DNA of 64,000 nucleotides from Flexivirga endophytica. GTDB taxonomy: Bacteria; Actinomycetota; Actinomycetes; Actinomycetales; Dermatophilaceae. The position numbers and the translations under genes are program-made. The notes under the pieces are model-generated. The model was not told the origin of the DNA, searched no databases, and saw only the letters and a program-made list of their open reading frames with translations. Shown here piece by piece: positions 8,630 through 17,713 of this stretch (position 1 is its first letter; each line of letters starts with the position of its first letter). The DNA lies in assembly GCF_014640635.1 (NCBI RefSeq), contig NZ_BMHI01000006.1:1-64000 (forward strand), in the 5' to 3' direction.

Positions 8630-9556
8630 ATGCGGCTCGGTGTGATCGACGTGGGATCGAACACGGTCCACCTACTCGTGGTTGATGCTCACCGGGGCGC
8701 ACACCCCCTGCCTGCCACCTCGCACAAGCGCGAGCTGCGGCTGTCCGAGCACACCGATCCGGACGGTTCGATCTCGGCCGACGGGGTCCAGCAACTGACG
8801 ACCTTCGTCCAGGAGTGCCTGACCATCGCGGACGACCAGGGCTGCGAGGACCTGCTCGCCTTCGCCACCAGCGCGATCCGCGAGGCGCCCAACGGTGACC
8901 AGGTCCTGTCGCAGGTGCACGCCGCGACGGACGTGAAGCTGGAGGTCCTCGAGGGCCACGACGAGTCGCGACTGACCTTCCTGGCCGTTCGCCGCTGGTT
9001 CGGTTGGTCCGCCGGGCGCCTGCTGGTCGTCGACATCGGCGGTGGCTCCCTGGAGTTCTCGGCCGGCATCGACGAGGAGCCCGACGTCGCGCTCAGCCTT
9101 CCGCTCGGCGCTGGTCGCCTCACCCGCGACCTGGAGGGTGACCCACCGGTCGCCGCGGATCTCAAGGTGCTGCGCAAGCAGGTCCGTTCCGACATCGCAC
9201 GGGTGGTCCGTGACCTGCACAAGGTCGGGACACCGGACCGGGTGGTCGGCACCAGCAAGACCATCCGCTCCCTCGCCCGTGTGCTGGGCGCCGCGCCGCG
9301 GGGCGACGGGCCCCGGGTCGACCGGGTGCTCGAACGCGACGCGCTCGGTGAGCTGGTGCCCCGGCTCGCCGAGATGACAGCGGACGAACGCGCAGCACTG
9401 CCAGGCGTTTCCGCCAGCCGCGCGCGACAGTTGCTCGCCGGGGCGATCGTTGTCCACGGCGCCATGGACCTGCTGGGGGTGGAACGCCTCGACCTGTGCC
9501 CCTGGGCGCTGCGCGAGGGCGTCATCCTCCGGCGCCTCGACTGGCTGGACACCTGA
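8630..9556 (+). CDS. ppx: Exopolyphosphatase / pppGpp phosphohydrolase family (Ppx/GppA)
   Basis: ASKHA-fold phosphatase that trims polyphosphate or converts pppGpp to ppGpp. The 308-residue protein starts with the phosphate-binding motif [16 protein letters not shown], has a conserved block [10 protein letters not shown], and the second glycine-rich loop [12 protein letters not shown] near residue 130. It matches the short actinobacterial Ppx form without the C-terminal HD domain. The frame is open upstream, but the ATG at 8630 begins at the conserved N-terminus, with a TAGCGT -10-like hexamer 8 bases before it. The stop overlaps the next gene in TGATG, so the two are coupled. Confidence 0.9.
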   Translation: MRLGVIDVGSNTVHLLVVDAHRGAHPLPATSHKRELRLSEHTDPDGSISADGVQQLTTFVQECLTIADDQGCEDLLAFATSAIREAPNGDQVLSQVHAATDVKLEVLEGHDESRLTFLAVRRWFGWSAGRLLVVDIGGGSLEFSAGIDEEPDVALSLPLGAGRLTRDLEGDPPVAADLKVLRKQVRSDIARVVRDLHKVGTPDRVVGTSKTIRSLARVLGAAPRGDGPRVDRVLERDALGELVPRLAEMTADERAALPGVSASRARQLLAGAIVVHGAMDLLGVERLDLCPWALREGVILRRLDWLDT

Positions 9557-10371
9557 TGAGCACCTCGCGGCTGACCGTGCCGCAGGGCCGCATCGCGCTG
9601 TCCACCTCCTCGGTCTACCCGCTGGGCGTCGCCGACGGCTTCGTGATGGCCGAACGCCTCGGGTATGACGGCGTCGAAGTGATGATCTGGACCGACCCGG
9701 TCAGCCAGGAGTCCGGCGCGCTGCGCAAGCTCGTCGACCACTACGGCATACCGATCGTGTCCGTGCATGCGCCGACGCTGTTGCTCACGCAACGCATCTG
9801 GGGTCCGGAAGCGTGGCCGAAGATCGACAACTCGGTCGCCCTGGCCGAAGAGGTCGGTGCGCAGACCGTGGTGGTGCATCCGCCCTTCCGGTGGCAGCGG
9901 GAGTATGCCGCGGAGTTCACCGCTGGCGTCGCCGAACGCAACACCCGCACGGACGTGCGGATCGCGATCGAGAACATGTTCCCGTGGCGGGCCCGTGGCC
10001 GCGAGATGCAGGCGTACCTCCCCGGCTGGGATCCCGTCGGGCTCGACTACGACCACGTCACGCTCGACCTGTCGCACACCGCGACAGCGGGATCGGACGC
10101 TATGCAGATGGCCGAAGATCTCGGTGACCGGCTGGCGCACATCCACCTGGCAGACGGGTCCGGCTCGTTCAAGGACGAGCACCTTGTCCCGGGGCGTGGC
10201 TCCCAACCGTGCGCGGATCTGCTGGAGTCGTTGGCCGGGCGTGGCTACACCGGCGACGTCGTGCTCGAGGTCGGCACCCGCAAGCTGTCGATCGAGCAGC
10301 GGGAGCTCGACCTCGCCGAGGCGCTCGCCTTCGCCCGGCTGCATTTCGCCGCGTCGGCCGCCGGGCGTTGA
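9556..10371 (+). CDS. Sugar phosphate isomerase/epimerase (TIM barrel)
   Basis: 271-residue AP-endonuclease-2/xylose-isomerase-like TIM barrel protein. Characteristic strands include [63 protein letters not shown] and DVVLEVGTR, bearing the metal-binding Glu, His and Asp residues. The product shares its position next to ppx with M. tuberculosis Rv0498, as I recall. The substrate is unknown. The ATG at 9556 shares its A with the ppx stop (TGATG); an upstream in-frame start would lie wholly inside ppx and is rejected. Confidence 0.82.
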   Translation: MSTSRLTVPQGRIALSTSSVYPLGVADGFVMAERLGYDGVEVMIWTDPVSQESGALRKLVDHYGIPIVSVHAPTLLLTQRIWGPEAWPKIDNSVALAEEVGAQTVVVHPPFRWQREYAAEFTAGVAERNTRTDVRIAIENMFPWRARGREMQAYLPGWDPVGLDYDHVTLDLSHTATAGSDAMQMAEDLGDRLAHIHLADGSGSFKDEHLVPGRGSQPCADLLESLAGRGYTGDVVLEVGTRKLSIEQRELDLAEALAFARLHFAASAAGR

Positions 10372-10493
10372 CCACCGGCTGATCACCGCCGGTCGATCAC
10401 GCGCGGATCGCCGCCGGGGTCGCTCGGCCGCGCGCGGTCACCGCGCCATACGCTCGGATTCGGACATACCGAGTAAGTGAAGGAGCCACTCTC

Positions 10494-11441
10494 GTGATCG
10501 ACCCCAGCGCAGCCGTGCGGCAGGGACTGCTGGCCCTGAGCCGGAGCGATTCCGCCCGGCGGGTCGTCGAGCGTGTGCCGGTCAGTCGCTCCGTCGTACG
10601 CCGCCTGGTGGCCGGGGACACCGCCGAGGACGGGATCGGGGTCGCCGCCGACCTGGTGGCCGACGGGCTGCTCGCGTCGTTGGTGTTCCTGTCCGAGGAC
10701 GTCCGGGACGTCGCGCAGGCCACTCACACCCGGGACGAATACCTGTCGATGCTGCGCGAATTGCACGAGTGCGGGCTGAGCGCCGACGGCGCCGCCGAGG
10801 TCAGCATCAAGCTCAGTGCCCTGGGTCGCGAGCTGCCGGAGGACGGCGCGAAGATCGCGCTCGACAACGCCCGGCAGATCTGCGAGGCGGCCGCCCGCGC
10901 CGAGACGACCGTCACGGTCGCGACCGAGGATCACACCACCGTCGACTCGACCCTGTCGATCGTGCGCGACCTGCGCGCCGACTTCCCGTGGGTCGGCGCG
11001 GTGCTGCTGGCCGACCTGCGCCGCACCGAGGCCGACTGTCGTGACCTGGCCACCGAGGGCAGCCGCGTCCGGTTGTGCAAGGGCGGCGGATCCACGCAGG
11101 CGGTCGCCTACCAGGACGAGCACGAGGTGGACCTGTCCTACGTGCGATGCGCCAAGGTGCTGCTGGCGGGAAAGGGCTACCCGATGATCGCGACCCACGA
11201 CCCGGCCATCATCGACATCACGCGCTCGCTGGCCGACAAGGAACTGCGGGCACCCGACTCCTTCGAGTTCCAGATGTTCTTCGGAGTTCGCGCCGACGAG
11301 CAGTCGCGCCTCGCGCAGGCCGGGCACCGGATGCGCGTCTACCTGCCCTACGGCAGCCAGTGGTACCCCTACGTCATGCACCGACTCGCCGAGCACCCGA
11401 CCGGCGCCGTGTCGGGCCTGCGCAAGAACACGAGAGGATGA
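10494..11441 (+). CDS. Proline dehydrogenase
   Basis: FAD enzyme that oxidises L-proline to pyrroline-5-carboxylate and passes electrons to the respiratory chain. The 315-residue monofunctional form is typical of Gram-positives. Visible motifs are KLSALG, VATEDHTT, the RLCKGGG segment, IATHDP and the substrate-binding end RMRVYLPYGSQWYPY. Start is GTG at 10494 with AAGGAG 9 bases upstream. The stop overlaps the proC region in ATGA. It stands next to proC, which runs the opposite reaction sequence, so this pair may balance proline and P5C; no P5C dehydrogenase gene is adjacent. Confidence 0.92.
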   Translation: MIDPSAAVRQGLLALSRSDSARRVVERVPVSRSVVRRLVAGDTAEDGIGVAADLVADGLLASLVFLSEDVRDVAQATHTRDEYLSMLRELHECGLSADGAAEVSIKLSALGRELPEDGAKIALDNARQICEAAARAETTVTVATEDHTTVDSTLSIVRDLRADFPWVGAVLLADLRRTEADCRDLATEGSRVRLCKGGGSTQAVAYQDEHEVDLSYVRCAKVLLAGKGYPMIATHDPAIIDITRSLADKELRAPDSFEFQMFFGVRADEQSRLAQAGHRMRVYLPYGSQWYPYVMHRLAEHPTGAVSGLRKNTRG

Positions 11442-11446
11442 CCGGC

Positions 11447-12286
11447 ATGTCCGAATCAGCTGAGAAACAGGGAGAATTCGTCGATCGCCGGGTCGCCTTC
11501 CTCGGTGTCGGGATGATGGGGGAGGCGCTGCTGTCCGGGCTGCTCCGCAGCGGCGACCCGACTCGGATCGTCGTCTCCGACCACAGCGCGGAGCGCCAGG
11601 CACAGGTCGCCGAGAAGTATGGCGTGCAGTCCGCCACAACGGCAGAGGCCGTCGCCGGAGCCACCACCGTCATCGCCGCGGTCAAGCCGCCGGACATGGG
11701 CGCGCTGCTGGACGAGATCGCCGCCGGCCTGGAACCCGGTGCCCTGGTGATCTCGGTGGCGGCGGGCATCACCACGGCATACCTCGAGGCACACCTGCCC
11801 GAAGGCACCCCGGTGGTGCGCGTCATGCCCAACACCCCGGCCCTGGTCGGCGAGGGTATGACGGCCATCAGCCCCGGCACACACAGCGAGAGCCGCCATC
11901 TGGCTGCGGCGCAGGACCTGCTGAGCTCGTCGGGAACGGTGATCTCGGTGCCGGAGAGCAAGCTCGACACCGTCACGGCGATCAGCGGCAGCGGCCCGGC
12001 ATACGTCTTCTACGTCGTGGAGGCGATGGTCGAGGCGGGGGTGCTGCTGGGCCTACCGCGCGACACCTCGACCGAGCTCGTCGTGCAGACCCTGTATGGC
12101 GCCGCCACCATGCTCAAGGAGACCGGCGACCATCCGTCGCTGCTGCGTGAACGGGTGTCCAGTCCCGGCGGGACCACGATCGCGGCGCTGCGACAGCTGG
12201 ACGACCACAAGGTGCGCGCGGCGTTCCTGACCGCGATGGAGGCGGCCGCGCGCCGCTCCGCAGAGTTGGCTTCCGACCAGGGCTGA
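11447..12286 (+). CDS. proC: Pyrroline-5-carboxylate reductase
   Basis: Last step of proline synthesis, reducing P5C with NAD(P)H. The Rossmann start FLGVGMMGEALLSGLL is at about residues 14-29; then AVKPPDM, MPNTPALVGEGMTA, and the catalytic and dimer region ISGSGPAYVFYVVEAM; the C-terminal SPGGTTIAAL motif is intact. Two ATGs compete: 11438 abuts the ribosome site GAGAGG (11432-11437), while 11447 lies 9 bases from it, so I prefer 11447 (279 residues). The gene follows proline dehydrogenase directly. Confidence 0.93.
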   Translation: MSESAEKQGEFVDRRVAFLGVGMMGEALLSGLLRSGDPTRIVVSDHSAERQAQVAEKYGVQSATTAEAVAGATTVIAAVKPPDMGALLDEIAAGLEPGALVISVAAGITTAYLEAHLPEGTPVVRVMPNTPALVGEGMTAISPGTHSESRHLAAAQDLLSSSGTVISVPESKLDTVTAISGSGPAYVFYVVEAMVEAGVLLGLPRDTSTELVVQTLYGAATMLKETGDHPSLLRERVSSPGGTTIAALRQLDDHKVRAAFLTAMEAAARRSAELASDQG

Positions 12287-12368
12287 CGACGGATCGTTAT
12301 CTGCGCGGCGCTCGCAGTTCACCCCACCTCGTGACCATCGGCGAGCGATGCATGGGAGAGTTGTGCTC

Positions 12369-12908
12369 ATGACTGACATCACGGTGCGCGCCCTCGGGGA
12401 TGAGGAATGGCAGGTTTACCGGGACGTTCGACTGACTGCATTGCGTGAAGCTCCCGACGCGTTCGCGGCGTCGGTTTCGCAGGAGGAGAAGTTCGACGAC
12501 GAGTTGTGGCAGGCCCGCATCAAGCGGTCCCGACGACTGGTCGCAGAGGACGGCGACAAGATCGTCGGAGTCGTCTCGGTCGGCAGCAAGCCGGGCAACG
12601 ACGAACGGGTCAGCGAGCTCTTCGGGCTCTGGGTCGACCCCGAGCTGCGTGGCAAGGGCGTCGCCTGGAAACTCGTGGACGCCGGTGTCCGACAGGCACG
12701 TCAGGACAGCTACGACTTCGTCCTCTACTGGGTCGGCACCGACAACGGTCGCGCCGTCGCATTCGCCTCCAGCTTCGGCTTCCGTCCGACCGACGGCCGG
12801 CGAGCCATGCAGTCCGAGGCAGAGGATGACGCCAGCTCCGAGGACGAGATGGCGATGGTCTACCCGCTGGGAGACGACCCGGGCGCAGTGCCGAGCTCAG
12901 TGCTCTGA
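12369..12908 (+). CDS. GNAT family N-acetyltransferase
   Basis: 179-residue GCN5-related acetyltransferase. The acetyl-CoA-binding motif A is LFGLWVDPELRGKGVAWKLV (R-G-K-G-V-A replaces the usual Q/R-X-X-G-X-G/A), followed by the helix-strand with VLYWVGTDNGRAVAFASSFGF that is typical of motif B. The C-terminal 30 residues are acidic. The ATG at 12369 has GGGAGAG 8 bases upstream; a longer start seven codons earlier lacks one. The next gene, an AcuC-type deacetylase, begins 11 bases after the stop, so a role in protein acetylation is possible but unproven; small-molecule acetylation is equally possible. Confidence 0.82.
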   Translation: MTDITVRALGDEEWQVYRDVRLTALREAPDAFAASVSQEEKFDDELWQARIKRSRRLVAEDGDKIVGVVSVGSKPGNDERVSELFGLWVDPELRGKGVAWKLVDAGVRQARQDSYDFVLYWVGTDNGRAVAFASSFGFRPTDGRRAMQSEAEDDASSEDEMAMVYPLGDDPGAVPSSVL

Positions 12909-12919
12909 TCGGCCAGTCG

Positions 12920-14131
12920 ATGACCGCCGCCGACCCACGGGTGCGAGTCGTGTGGGGCGAGGAGCTGACCGCGTACGACTTCGGTCCGCAGCACCCGATG
13001 AACCCGATCAGGTTGGACCTGACGGCCCGGCTGTGTCGTGCGCTTGGCGTTTTCGACGCGCCCGGTCTGGAGGTCGTCGCACCGTCGATGCCCGGCGGCA
13101 ACGACGACTTCTTGTCCTGGGTGCATCGCGCCGACTACATCGACGCTGTGCGCGCCGCCTCCGCCGATCCCGCGTCGGCGGATTCGTCATACGGGCTGGG
13201 GACCGAGGACGACCCGGCGTTCGTCGGCATGCACGAGTCGTCGGCGCTGATCGCCGGGTCCACGGTGCGCATCGCGCAGGATGTATGGCGCGGCGAGGTC
13301 GACCACGGCGTCAACTTCTGCGGCGGCCTGCACCATGCGATGGCCGCCAGTGCGTCGGGCTTCTGCATCTACAACGACGCCGCGCTGGGCATCCAGTGGC
13401 TGCTCGACAACGGCGCCGAACGCGTCGCCTATGTCGATATCGACGTCCACCACGGTGACGGCGTCGAGCGCGCGTTCTGGAACGACCCTCGCGTGCTCAC
13501 CATCTCGCTGCACGAAACGGGACGAGTCCTCTTCCCGGGCACCGGTTTTCCCGGTGACATCGGCGGCCCGGACGCCCGGGGCAGCGCCGTGAACGTGGCT
13601 CTCGCGCCGGGCACCAGGGACGCCTCGTGGCTGCGGGCACTCCACGCGGTCGTGCCGTCGCTGGTGCGTGCGTTCGACCCCGACGTGCTGGTCACCCAGC
13701 AGGGCTGCGACTCCCACTACGCCGACCCGCTCGCGCACATGGCGCTTTCTTTGGACGCGCAGCGCACGGCATACACGACACTGCACGACCTTGCCCACGA
13801 GGTGGCCGACGGCAAGTGGATCGCGCTCGGCGGCGGTGGTTACGAACTGATCGACGTGGTGCCGAGGGCGTGGACGCACCTCACCGCGATCGCCGCGCAC
13901 CGGCCGATCGATCTCGAGACCGAGGTCCCCGCCGTATGGCGAGAGCACGTCCGACGCACCTTCGACCGACCCGGGCCGCCGCGGATGGGCGACGGGCAGG
14001 CCGAGAACGGTCAGGTCTGGTGGCGCTCCTGGGAGAGCGGCGTCGACCCCGCCGACGCGGTCGACCAGTCGGTCCTGGCCACCCGGGAAGCGGTCTTCCC
14101 CCTGCACGGCCTCGACGTCTGGTTCGACTGA
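12920..14131 (+). CDS. acuC: AcuC-type histone deacetylase family protein
   Basis: 403-residue class I HDAC-like hydrolase that removes acetyl groups from lysine; Bacillus AcuC reactivates acetyl-CoA synthetase. The active-site set is complete: GGLHHAMA (paired His), the Zn-binding DVHHGDG, the second metal-site QQGCDSHYADPLAHM, and GGGGYE near the substrate tunnel. The N-terminal block YDFGPQHPMNPIRL is that of AcuC. The ATG at 12920 has no clear ribosome site and lies 11 bases after the GNAT stop, so translation is probably coupled. No acs gene is visible in the window. Confidence 0.9.
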   Translation: MTAADPRVRVVWGEELTAYDFGPQHPMNPIRLDLTARLCRALGVFDAPGLEVVAPSMPGGNDDFLSWVHRADYIDAVRAASADPASADSSYGLGTEDDPAFVGMHESSALIAGSTVRIAQDVWRGEVDHGVNFCGGLHHAMAASASGFCIYNDAALGIQWLLDNGAERVAYVDIDVHHGDGVERAFWNDPRVLTISLHETGRVLFPGTGFPGDIGGPDARGSAVNVALAPGTRDASWLRALHAVVPSLVRAFDPDVLVTQQGCDSHYADPLAHMALSLDAQRTAYTTLHDLAHEVADGKWIALGGGGYELIDVVPRAWTHLTAIAAHRPIDLETEVPAVWREHVRRTFDRPGPPRMGDGQAENGQVWWRSWESGVDPADAVDQSVLATREAVFPLHGLDVWFD

Positions 14132-14242
14132 CTCCTCTGCTTCGACTCCTCGCGCGCCGCCCGCCCGCCGCGGTCGTCGTCTCCGCGGCGGTCCGCCTGT
14201 CGGTGGGTTCGGTTGTCGTGCGCTGTCGCCTGCACCCGCGTC

Positions 14243-14374
14243 CCGAAGTGCCGACGGTCGGTCTGTTGGGACGGGTTTGTGGGTCCAGGGCGTGCCGAAG
14301 TGCCGACGGTCGGTCTGTTGGGACGGGTTTGTGGGTCCAGGGCGTGCCGAAGTGCCGACGGTCGGTCTGTCGGG
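14243..14374. repeat. 52-bp tandem repeat, about 2.5 copies
   Basis: Units begin at 14243, 14295 and 14347 with the same sequence CCGAAGTGCCGACGGTCGGT; the first two units are identical over 52 bases and the third diverges after 24 to 28 bases. Each unit carries the perfect palindrome CCGACGGTCGG. The array lies in the 472-base gap between acuC and the small HTH gene (14132-14603); the rest of that gap shows nothing recognisable. It is not CRISPR-like because there are no spacers. Confidence 0.85.
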
Positions 14375-14603
14375 CAAAGACCGCCAGTCACACCGGTAAC
14401 GCCGGAAACATGCGGATACCTGCACCGATCGCCACATTTTTCTCACCAGTATCGGCGTGTCAGGTGGACATTTCGCGCGCTCAGACTTTCCACAGACACC
14501 GCTGACCCTCTATCGTTGCCCAGCAGGACACCTGTGGGACGCGTTGAGCGGCCCGCAGTTCGGGGTCGACATCGCGTCGCCAGAAGAAGGGTTGGCAAGA
14601 GCC

Positions 14604-14804
14604 ATGGCCGAAGATCGTCAGCCGGGCGAGGTCACGTTCATGACCGTCGCCGAGGTCGCCGCCATCATGCGGGTCTCCAAGATGACGGTCTACCGGCTGG
14701 TGCACTCCGGCGAGCTGCCCGCAGTGCGGGTCGGCCGATCCTTCCGGGTGCCGGAGGACGCGGTCTCCGAATATCTCAGCCAGTCCTACATGGGCACGGC
14801 CTGA
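14604..14804 (+). CDS. Small excisionase-type helix-turn-helix DNA-binding protein
   Basis: 66 residues made almost entirely of a MerR/excisionase-like winged HTH: MTVAEVAAIMRVSKMTVYRLV is helices 1-2, and GELPAVRVGRSFRVPEDAV forms the wing. It closely matches the M. tuberculosis Rv0500A type, which also lies between proC and the bS22 gene, as I recall. The cytoplasmic protein should bind DNA as a regulator; its targets are not known. The ATG at 14604 starts a normal-length product with GAAGAAGGG about 13 bases upstream; the longer frame to 14457 gives an unrelated-looking N-terminus. Confidence 0.85.
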   Translation: MAEDRQPGEVTFMTVAEVAAIMRVSKMTVYRLVHSGELPAVRVGRSFRVPEDAVSEYLSQSYMGTA

Positions 14805-14978
14805 CTCCTCGGCCGAGTCCGCCCGAGCACACTCGATTCGTCTGTGGTCGGGCCGATGGCGTAGCCTTGGGCGGCGCATCAGGTCCTACACCGGACGTGA
14901 TGACACCGAGGCTTCGCGACCGGTCACGGCGCCACGGCCGACCGGTTCCAATCAGCAATTTTCAGGAAGAGCGTACGC

Positions 14979-15077
14979 ATGGGTTCAGTCGTCAAGAAGC
15001 GCCGTAAGCGGATGGCCAAGAAGAAGCACCGCAAGCTGCTTCGCAAGACGCGCCACCAGCGCCGCAACAAGAAGTAA
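14979..15077 (+). CDS. Small ribosomal protein bS22 (AURKAIP1/COX24 domain)
   Basis: A 32-residue, extremely basic protein: after MGSVVKKRRKRMAKKKHRK it continues with LLRKTRHQRRNKK and then TAA. This is the actinobacterial AURKAIP1/COX24-domain protein seen as bS22 in mycobacterial ribosome structures, where it sits in the 30S subunit near the decoding region. AGGAAGAG lies about 8 bases before the ATG. It stands between the small HTH gene and an epimerase gene, the conserved actinobacterial position. Very short genes like this are often missed by automated calling. Confidence 0.93.
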   Translation: MGSVVKKRRKRMAKKKHRKLLRKTRHQRRNKK

Positions 15078-15154
15078 GAGCGCACGGCCGAAGGTCCATC
15101 ACGGATCAGCGGCCGGCGCGGAGACCAGGACGGGCCTTCGCAGCAGCGCGACCG

Positions 15155-15186
15155 AGCCCCGGACCGTTTCGTGCGGCACCGGGGCT
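15155..15186 (+). terminator. Hairpin downstream of bS22
   Basis: AGCCCCGG (15155-15162) pairs with CCGGGGCT (15179-15186), and a CCG/CGG pair can extend the stem inward. It is followed by TTCGTC rather than a T-run, so it is a GC-rich stem with weak terminator character. A second weaker pair CGAAGG/CCTTCG lies just upstream. Confidence 0.35.
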
Positions 15187-15285
15187 TCGTCATACCGTGT
15201 GGCTTGCCCGAAGAGCGCGACTCGTCTCCCGCACATGCGCGGCGGATAGGATCGTCGCTCAGTCAGTCGTCACCGAGGAGAGTCG

Positions 15286-16275
15286 ATGGGTCGCGTTGTC
15301 CTGGTCACAGGTGTGTCCCGGCTGGTCGGCGGTATGACGTGCCGCGCGCTCGCGGCCGACGAGTCCTTCGAGCGGGTCATCGCCATCGACACGGTGCCGC
15401 CGCTGCACAGCCTTGGCCGCGCCGAGTTCATCCGGGCCGACATCCGCAACCCGATCATGGGCAAGATCCTCGCTCAGGAGAAGGTCGACACCGTTCTGCA
15501 CCTCGGCGTGATCATGACACCGAAACAGGCCGGCGGCCGCACCCTGCAGAAGGAGATCAACGTCATCGGGACGATGCAGTTGCTCGCCGCCTGCCAGAAG
15601 GCCGAGTCGGTCGAGCGGCTGATCGTCAAGTCGTCCTCGTCGGTCTACGGCTGCTCACCGCGTGACCCGGCGATGTTCACCGAGGACATGAGCGCCCGTC
15701 GCCACCCGACCGGTGGCTTCGGTCGCGACTCGGTCGAGGTCGAGACCTACGTTCGCGGACTCGCCCGACGCCGCCCGGACATCGACGTCACCATGCTCCG
15801 TATGGCGAACCTCGTCGGTCCCCGCTTGCGCACCACCTTCTCCGAATACTTCACGTTGCCCGTGCTTCCCGTGCCCCTCGGGTATGACGGCCGCTTCCAG
15901 GTCCTGCACATCGACGATGCCGTCGGGGTGCTGCACCGGGCCGCGCTCGCCGAGGATCTGTCCGGAACGATCAACGTGGCCGGTTCCGGCATGCTGACCA
16001 TCCGGCAGGCAGCGCGCATCGCCGGCAAGCCGGTCCTCCCTGTGCTCGCCCAGGCCAGCGCGATCATGCAACAGCTGTCCGGCATGGTCGGCGGCAGCGG
16101 CGCGTTCGACGCCGAGCAGATGCAGTTCCTGCAGTTCGGGCGTGGCATGGACACCACCCGCATGCGCACGATGCTCGACTTCACCCCGGAGCACAGCACC
16201 CGCGACGCATTCCGCGTGGTGCTCGGAGCGTCCGGCCGTAGCAACGCCGCACACCTGGGAGGTGCACGTGTCTGA
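15286..16275 (+). CDS. NAD-dependent epimerase/dehydratase (extended SDR)
   Basis: 329-residue Rossmann protein of the extended short-chain dehydrogenase class. The N-terminal dinucleotide site reads VLVTGVSRLVGGMTCRAL, a variant of TGxxGxxG. Strand residues VIAIDTVPP and ADIRNP follow, then KSSSSVYG where SDR enzymes place the catalytic Ser. The usual YxxxK is degenerate: the expected region reads FGRDSVEVETYVRG. It corresponds in position to M. tuberculosis galE2 (Rv0501) as I recall; epimerase activity is doubtful given the altered motif. Its 3' end overlaps the acyltransferase gene by eight bases, so they form one unit. Confidence 0.8.
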   Translation: MGRVVLVTGVSRLVGGMTCRALAADESFERVIAIDTVPPLHSLGRAEFIRADIRNPIMGKILAQEKVDTVLHLGVIMTPKQAGGRTLQKEINVIGTMQLLAACQKAESVERLIVKSSSSVYGCSPRDPAMFTEDMSARRHPTGGFGRDSVEVETYVRGLARRRPDIDVTMLRMANLVGPRLRTTFSEYFTLPVLPVPLGYDGRFQVLHIDDAVGVLHRAALAEDLSGTINVAGSGMLTIRQAARIAGKPVLPVLAQASAIMQQLSGMVGGSGAFDAEQMQFLQFGRGMDTTRMRTMLDFTPEHSTRDAFRVVLGASGRSNAAHLGGARV

Positions 16276-17701
16276 GGAGCAGCACACCGGTGCCGCCGAC
16301 AAGGGCGCGACCGGCGACGGTCCGGCGCGCAAGTCGACGGTGAAGAGGACCGCCGCGAAGAAGTCCGCCGCTAAGAAGTCCGCCGCGTCGAAGAGCCGAA
16401 CGACCAAGAGCCAAGCGTCGAAGACCACCGCGAAACAGACCACGAAGCCGGCCACCGCCAAGAAGGCGCCGGACTCCGTGAAGCGCGCCACGAAGCAGGC
16501 CGCCACGAAGCAGGGAGGGGCGAAAGCCACGCCCGTGAAAGCCGCACCGGCGACCCGCGCGACATCCGCGCCGCGCACCGCTTCGGCGCCGGCGGCGAGT
16601 CATCGTCATACGGCGGCTGCGGAGGCGACTCCCCGCAGTCGCCCGTCCCGCAACAACATCGTCGCGGCCGCCCGACGCAGCGCCGGCTCCCGCGACGACC
16701 GGTCAGCGACTGGCAACGGGCCCGGGCTGCGCGTCGTGCCGGACCCACCGGAGCGGCCCGAGTCGTCGGAGATCGCGACGAGCCCATCCGACTTCGAGGG
16801 TGTCGTCAACGTCATCGTCGAGGGCCTGCGCAAGGCGGGTTCGCTGGTGGGCATCGAGGGTGACGACCTGGAGCGCCGCATCGCTCAGGCGTTGTCGTTC
16901 CTGCGGCGCCGGATGACCGGTGACTACGAGATCGACGATTTCGGCTTCGATCGGGAGTTCACCGACCAGGTGTGGCTGCCGATGCTGCGACCGCTCTACA
17001 AGCGGTGGTTCCGGGTCGAGGTCCGCGGGATCGAGAACATCCCGGACGAGGGCGCCGCGCTGGTGGTGGCCAACCACTCCGGCACGTTGCCGATCGACGG
17101 GCTGATGACCCAGGTCGCCATACACGATGAGCACCCCAAGCACCGGCATGTGCGGATGCTCGGGGCCGACCTGGTCTTCGAGTCGCCGCTGATCGGCGAG
17201 CTGAGCCGCAAGTCAGGCACCACCCTGGCCTCGAACCCGGACATCGAGCGGCTTTTCGCCGCGGGCGAGCTGGCCGCCGTCTATCCCGAAGGTTTCAAGG
17301 GTGTCGGCAAGCCGTTCTCCGAGCGCTACAAGCTGCAGCGGTTCGGCCGCGGCGGTTTCGTGTCCGCCGCGCTGCGCGCCGAGGTGCCGATCATCCCGTG
17401 CGCGATCGTCGGCGCCGAGGAGATCTTCCCGATGATCGGCAACGTCAAGGGCCTGGCGCGGGTGCTCGGGTTCCCCTACTTCCCGGTGACGCCGTTCTTC
17501 CCGCTGCTCGGGTTGGCCGGGCTGATCCCGCTGCCGAGCAAGTGGATCATCGAGTTCGGCGCCCCGGTCGACACCGACACCTACGGCGCTGCCGCTGCGG
17601 ACGACCCGATGCTGGTCTTCGACCTCACCGACCAGGTTCGCGAGACCATCCAGCAGTCGCTGTATTCGCTTCTGCTGCAACGTCGTTCAGTTTTCTTCTG
17701 A
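16268..17701 (+). CDS. Lysophospholipid acyltransferase family protein with Lys/Ala-rich N-terminal tail
   Basis: 477 residues in two parts. The first 110 or so residues are a low-complexity tail of Lys, Ala, Ser and Thr (repeats such as KKSAAKKSAASKS and AKQTTKPATAKK), like a histone H1 or actinobacterial HupB tail. From about 235 a PlsC/LPLAT acyltransferase domain follows: NHSGTLPIDG is the NHX4D motif, FESPLIG and YPEGFKG are the second and third blocks, and VPIIPCAIVG is the fourth. A hydrophobic segment near 410 suggests membrane contact. GTG at 16268 has GGGAGG 5 bases upstream and overlaps the epimerase stop. It matches the place of Rv0502. It probably makes phospholipid or a related acylated lipid. 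Confidence 0.82.
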   Translation: MSEEQHTGAADKGATGDGPARKSTVKRTAAKKSAAKKSAASKSRTTKSQASKTTAKQTTKPATAKKAPDSVKRATKQAATKQGGAKATPVKAAPATRATSAPRTASAPAASHRHTAAAEATPRSRPSRNNIVAAARRSAGSRDDRSATGNGPGLRVVPDPPERPESSEIATSPSDFEGVVNVIVEGLRKAGSLVGIEGDDLERRIAQALSFLRRRMTGDYEIDDFGFDREFTDQVWLPMLRPLYKRWFRVEVRGIENIPDEGAALVVANHSGTLPIDGLMTQVAIHDEHPKHRHVRMLGADLVFESPLIGELSRKSGTTLASNPDIERLFAAGELAAVYPEGFKGVGKPFSERYKLQRFGRGGFVSAALRAEVPIIPCAIVGAEEIFPMIGNVKGLARVLGFPYFPVTPFFPLLGLAGLIPLPSKWIIEFGAPVDTDTYGAAAADDPMLVFDLTDQVRETIQQSLYSLLLQRRSVFF

Positions 17702-17713
17702 TCGCAGCCTCGT

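Noticed and set aside
10383-11639. Long minus-strand ORF over proline dehydrogenase
   Set aside because: Shadow of the real plus-strand gene; no family features or ribosome site.
14243-14374. CRISPR array
   Set aside because: Units abut each other with no variable spacers, and there is no cas gene in the window.
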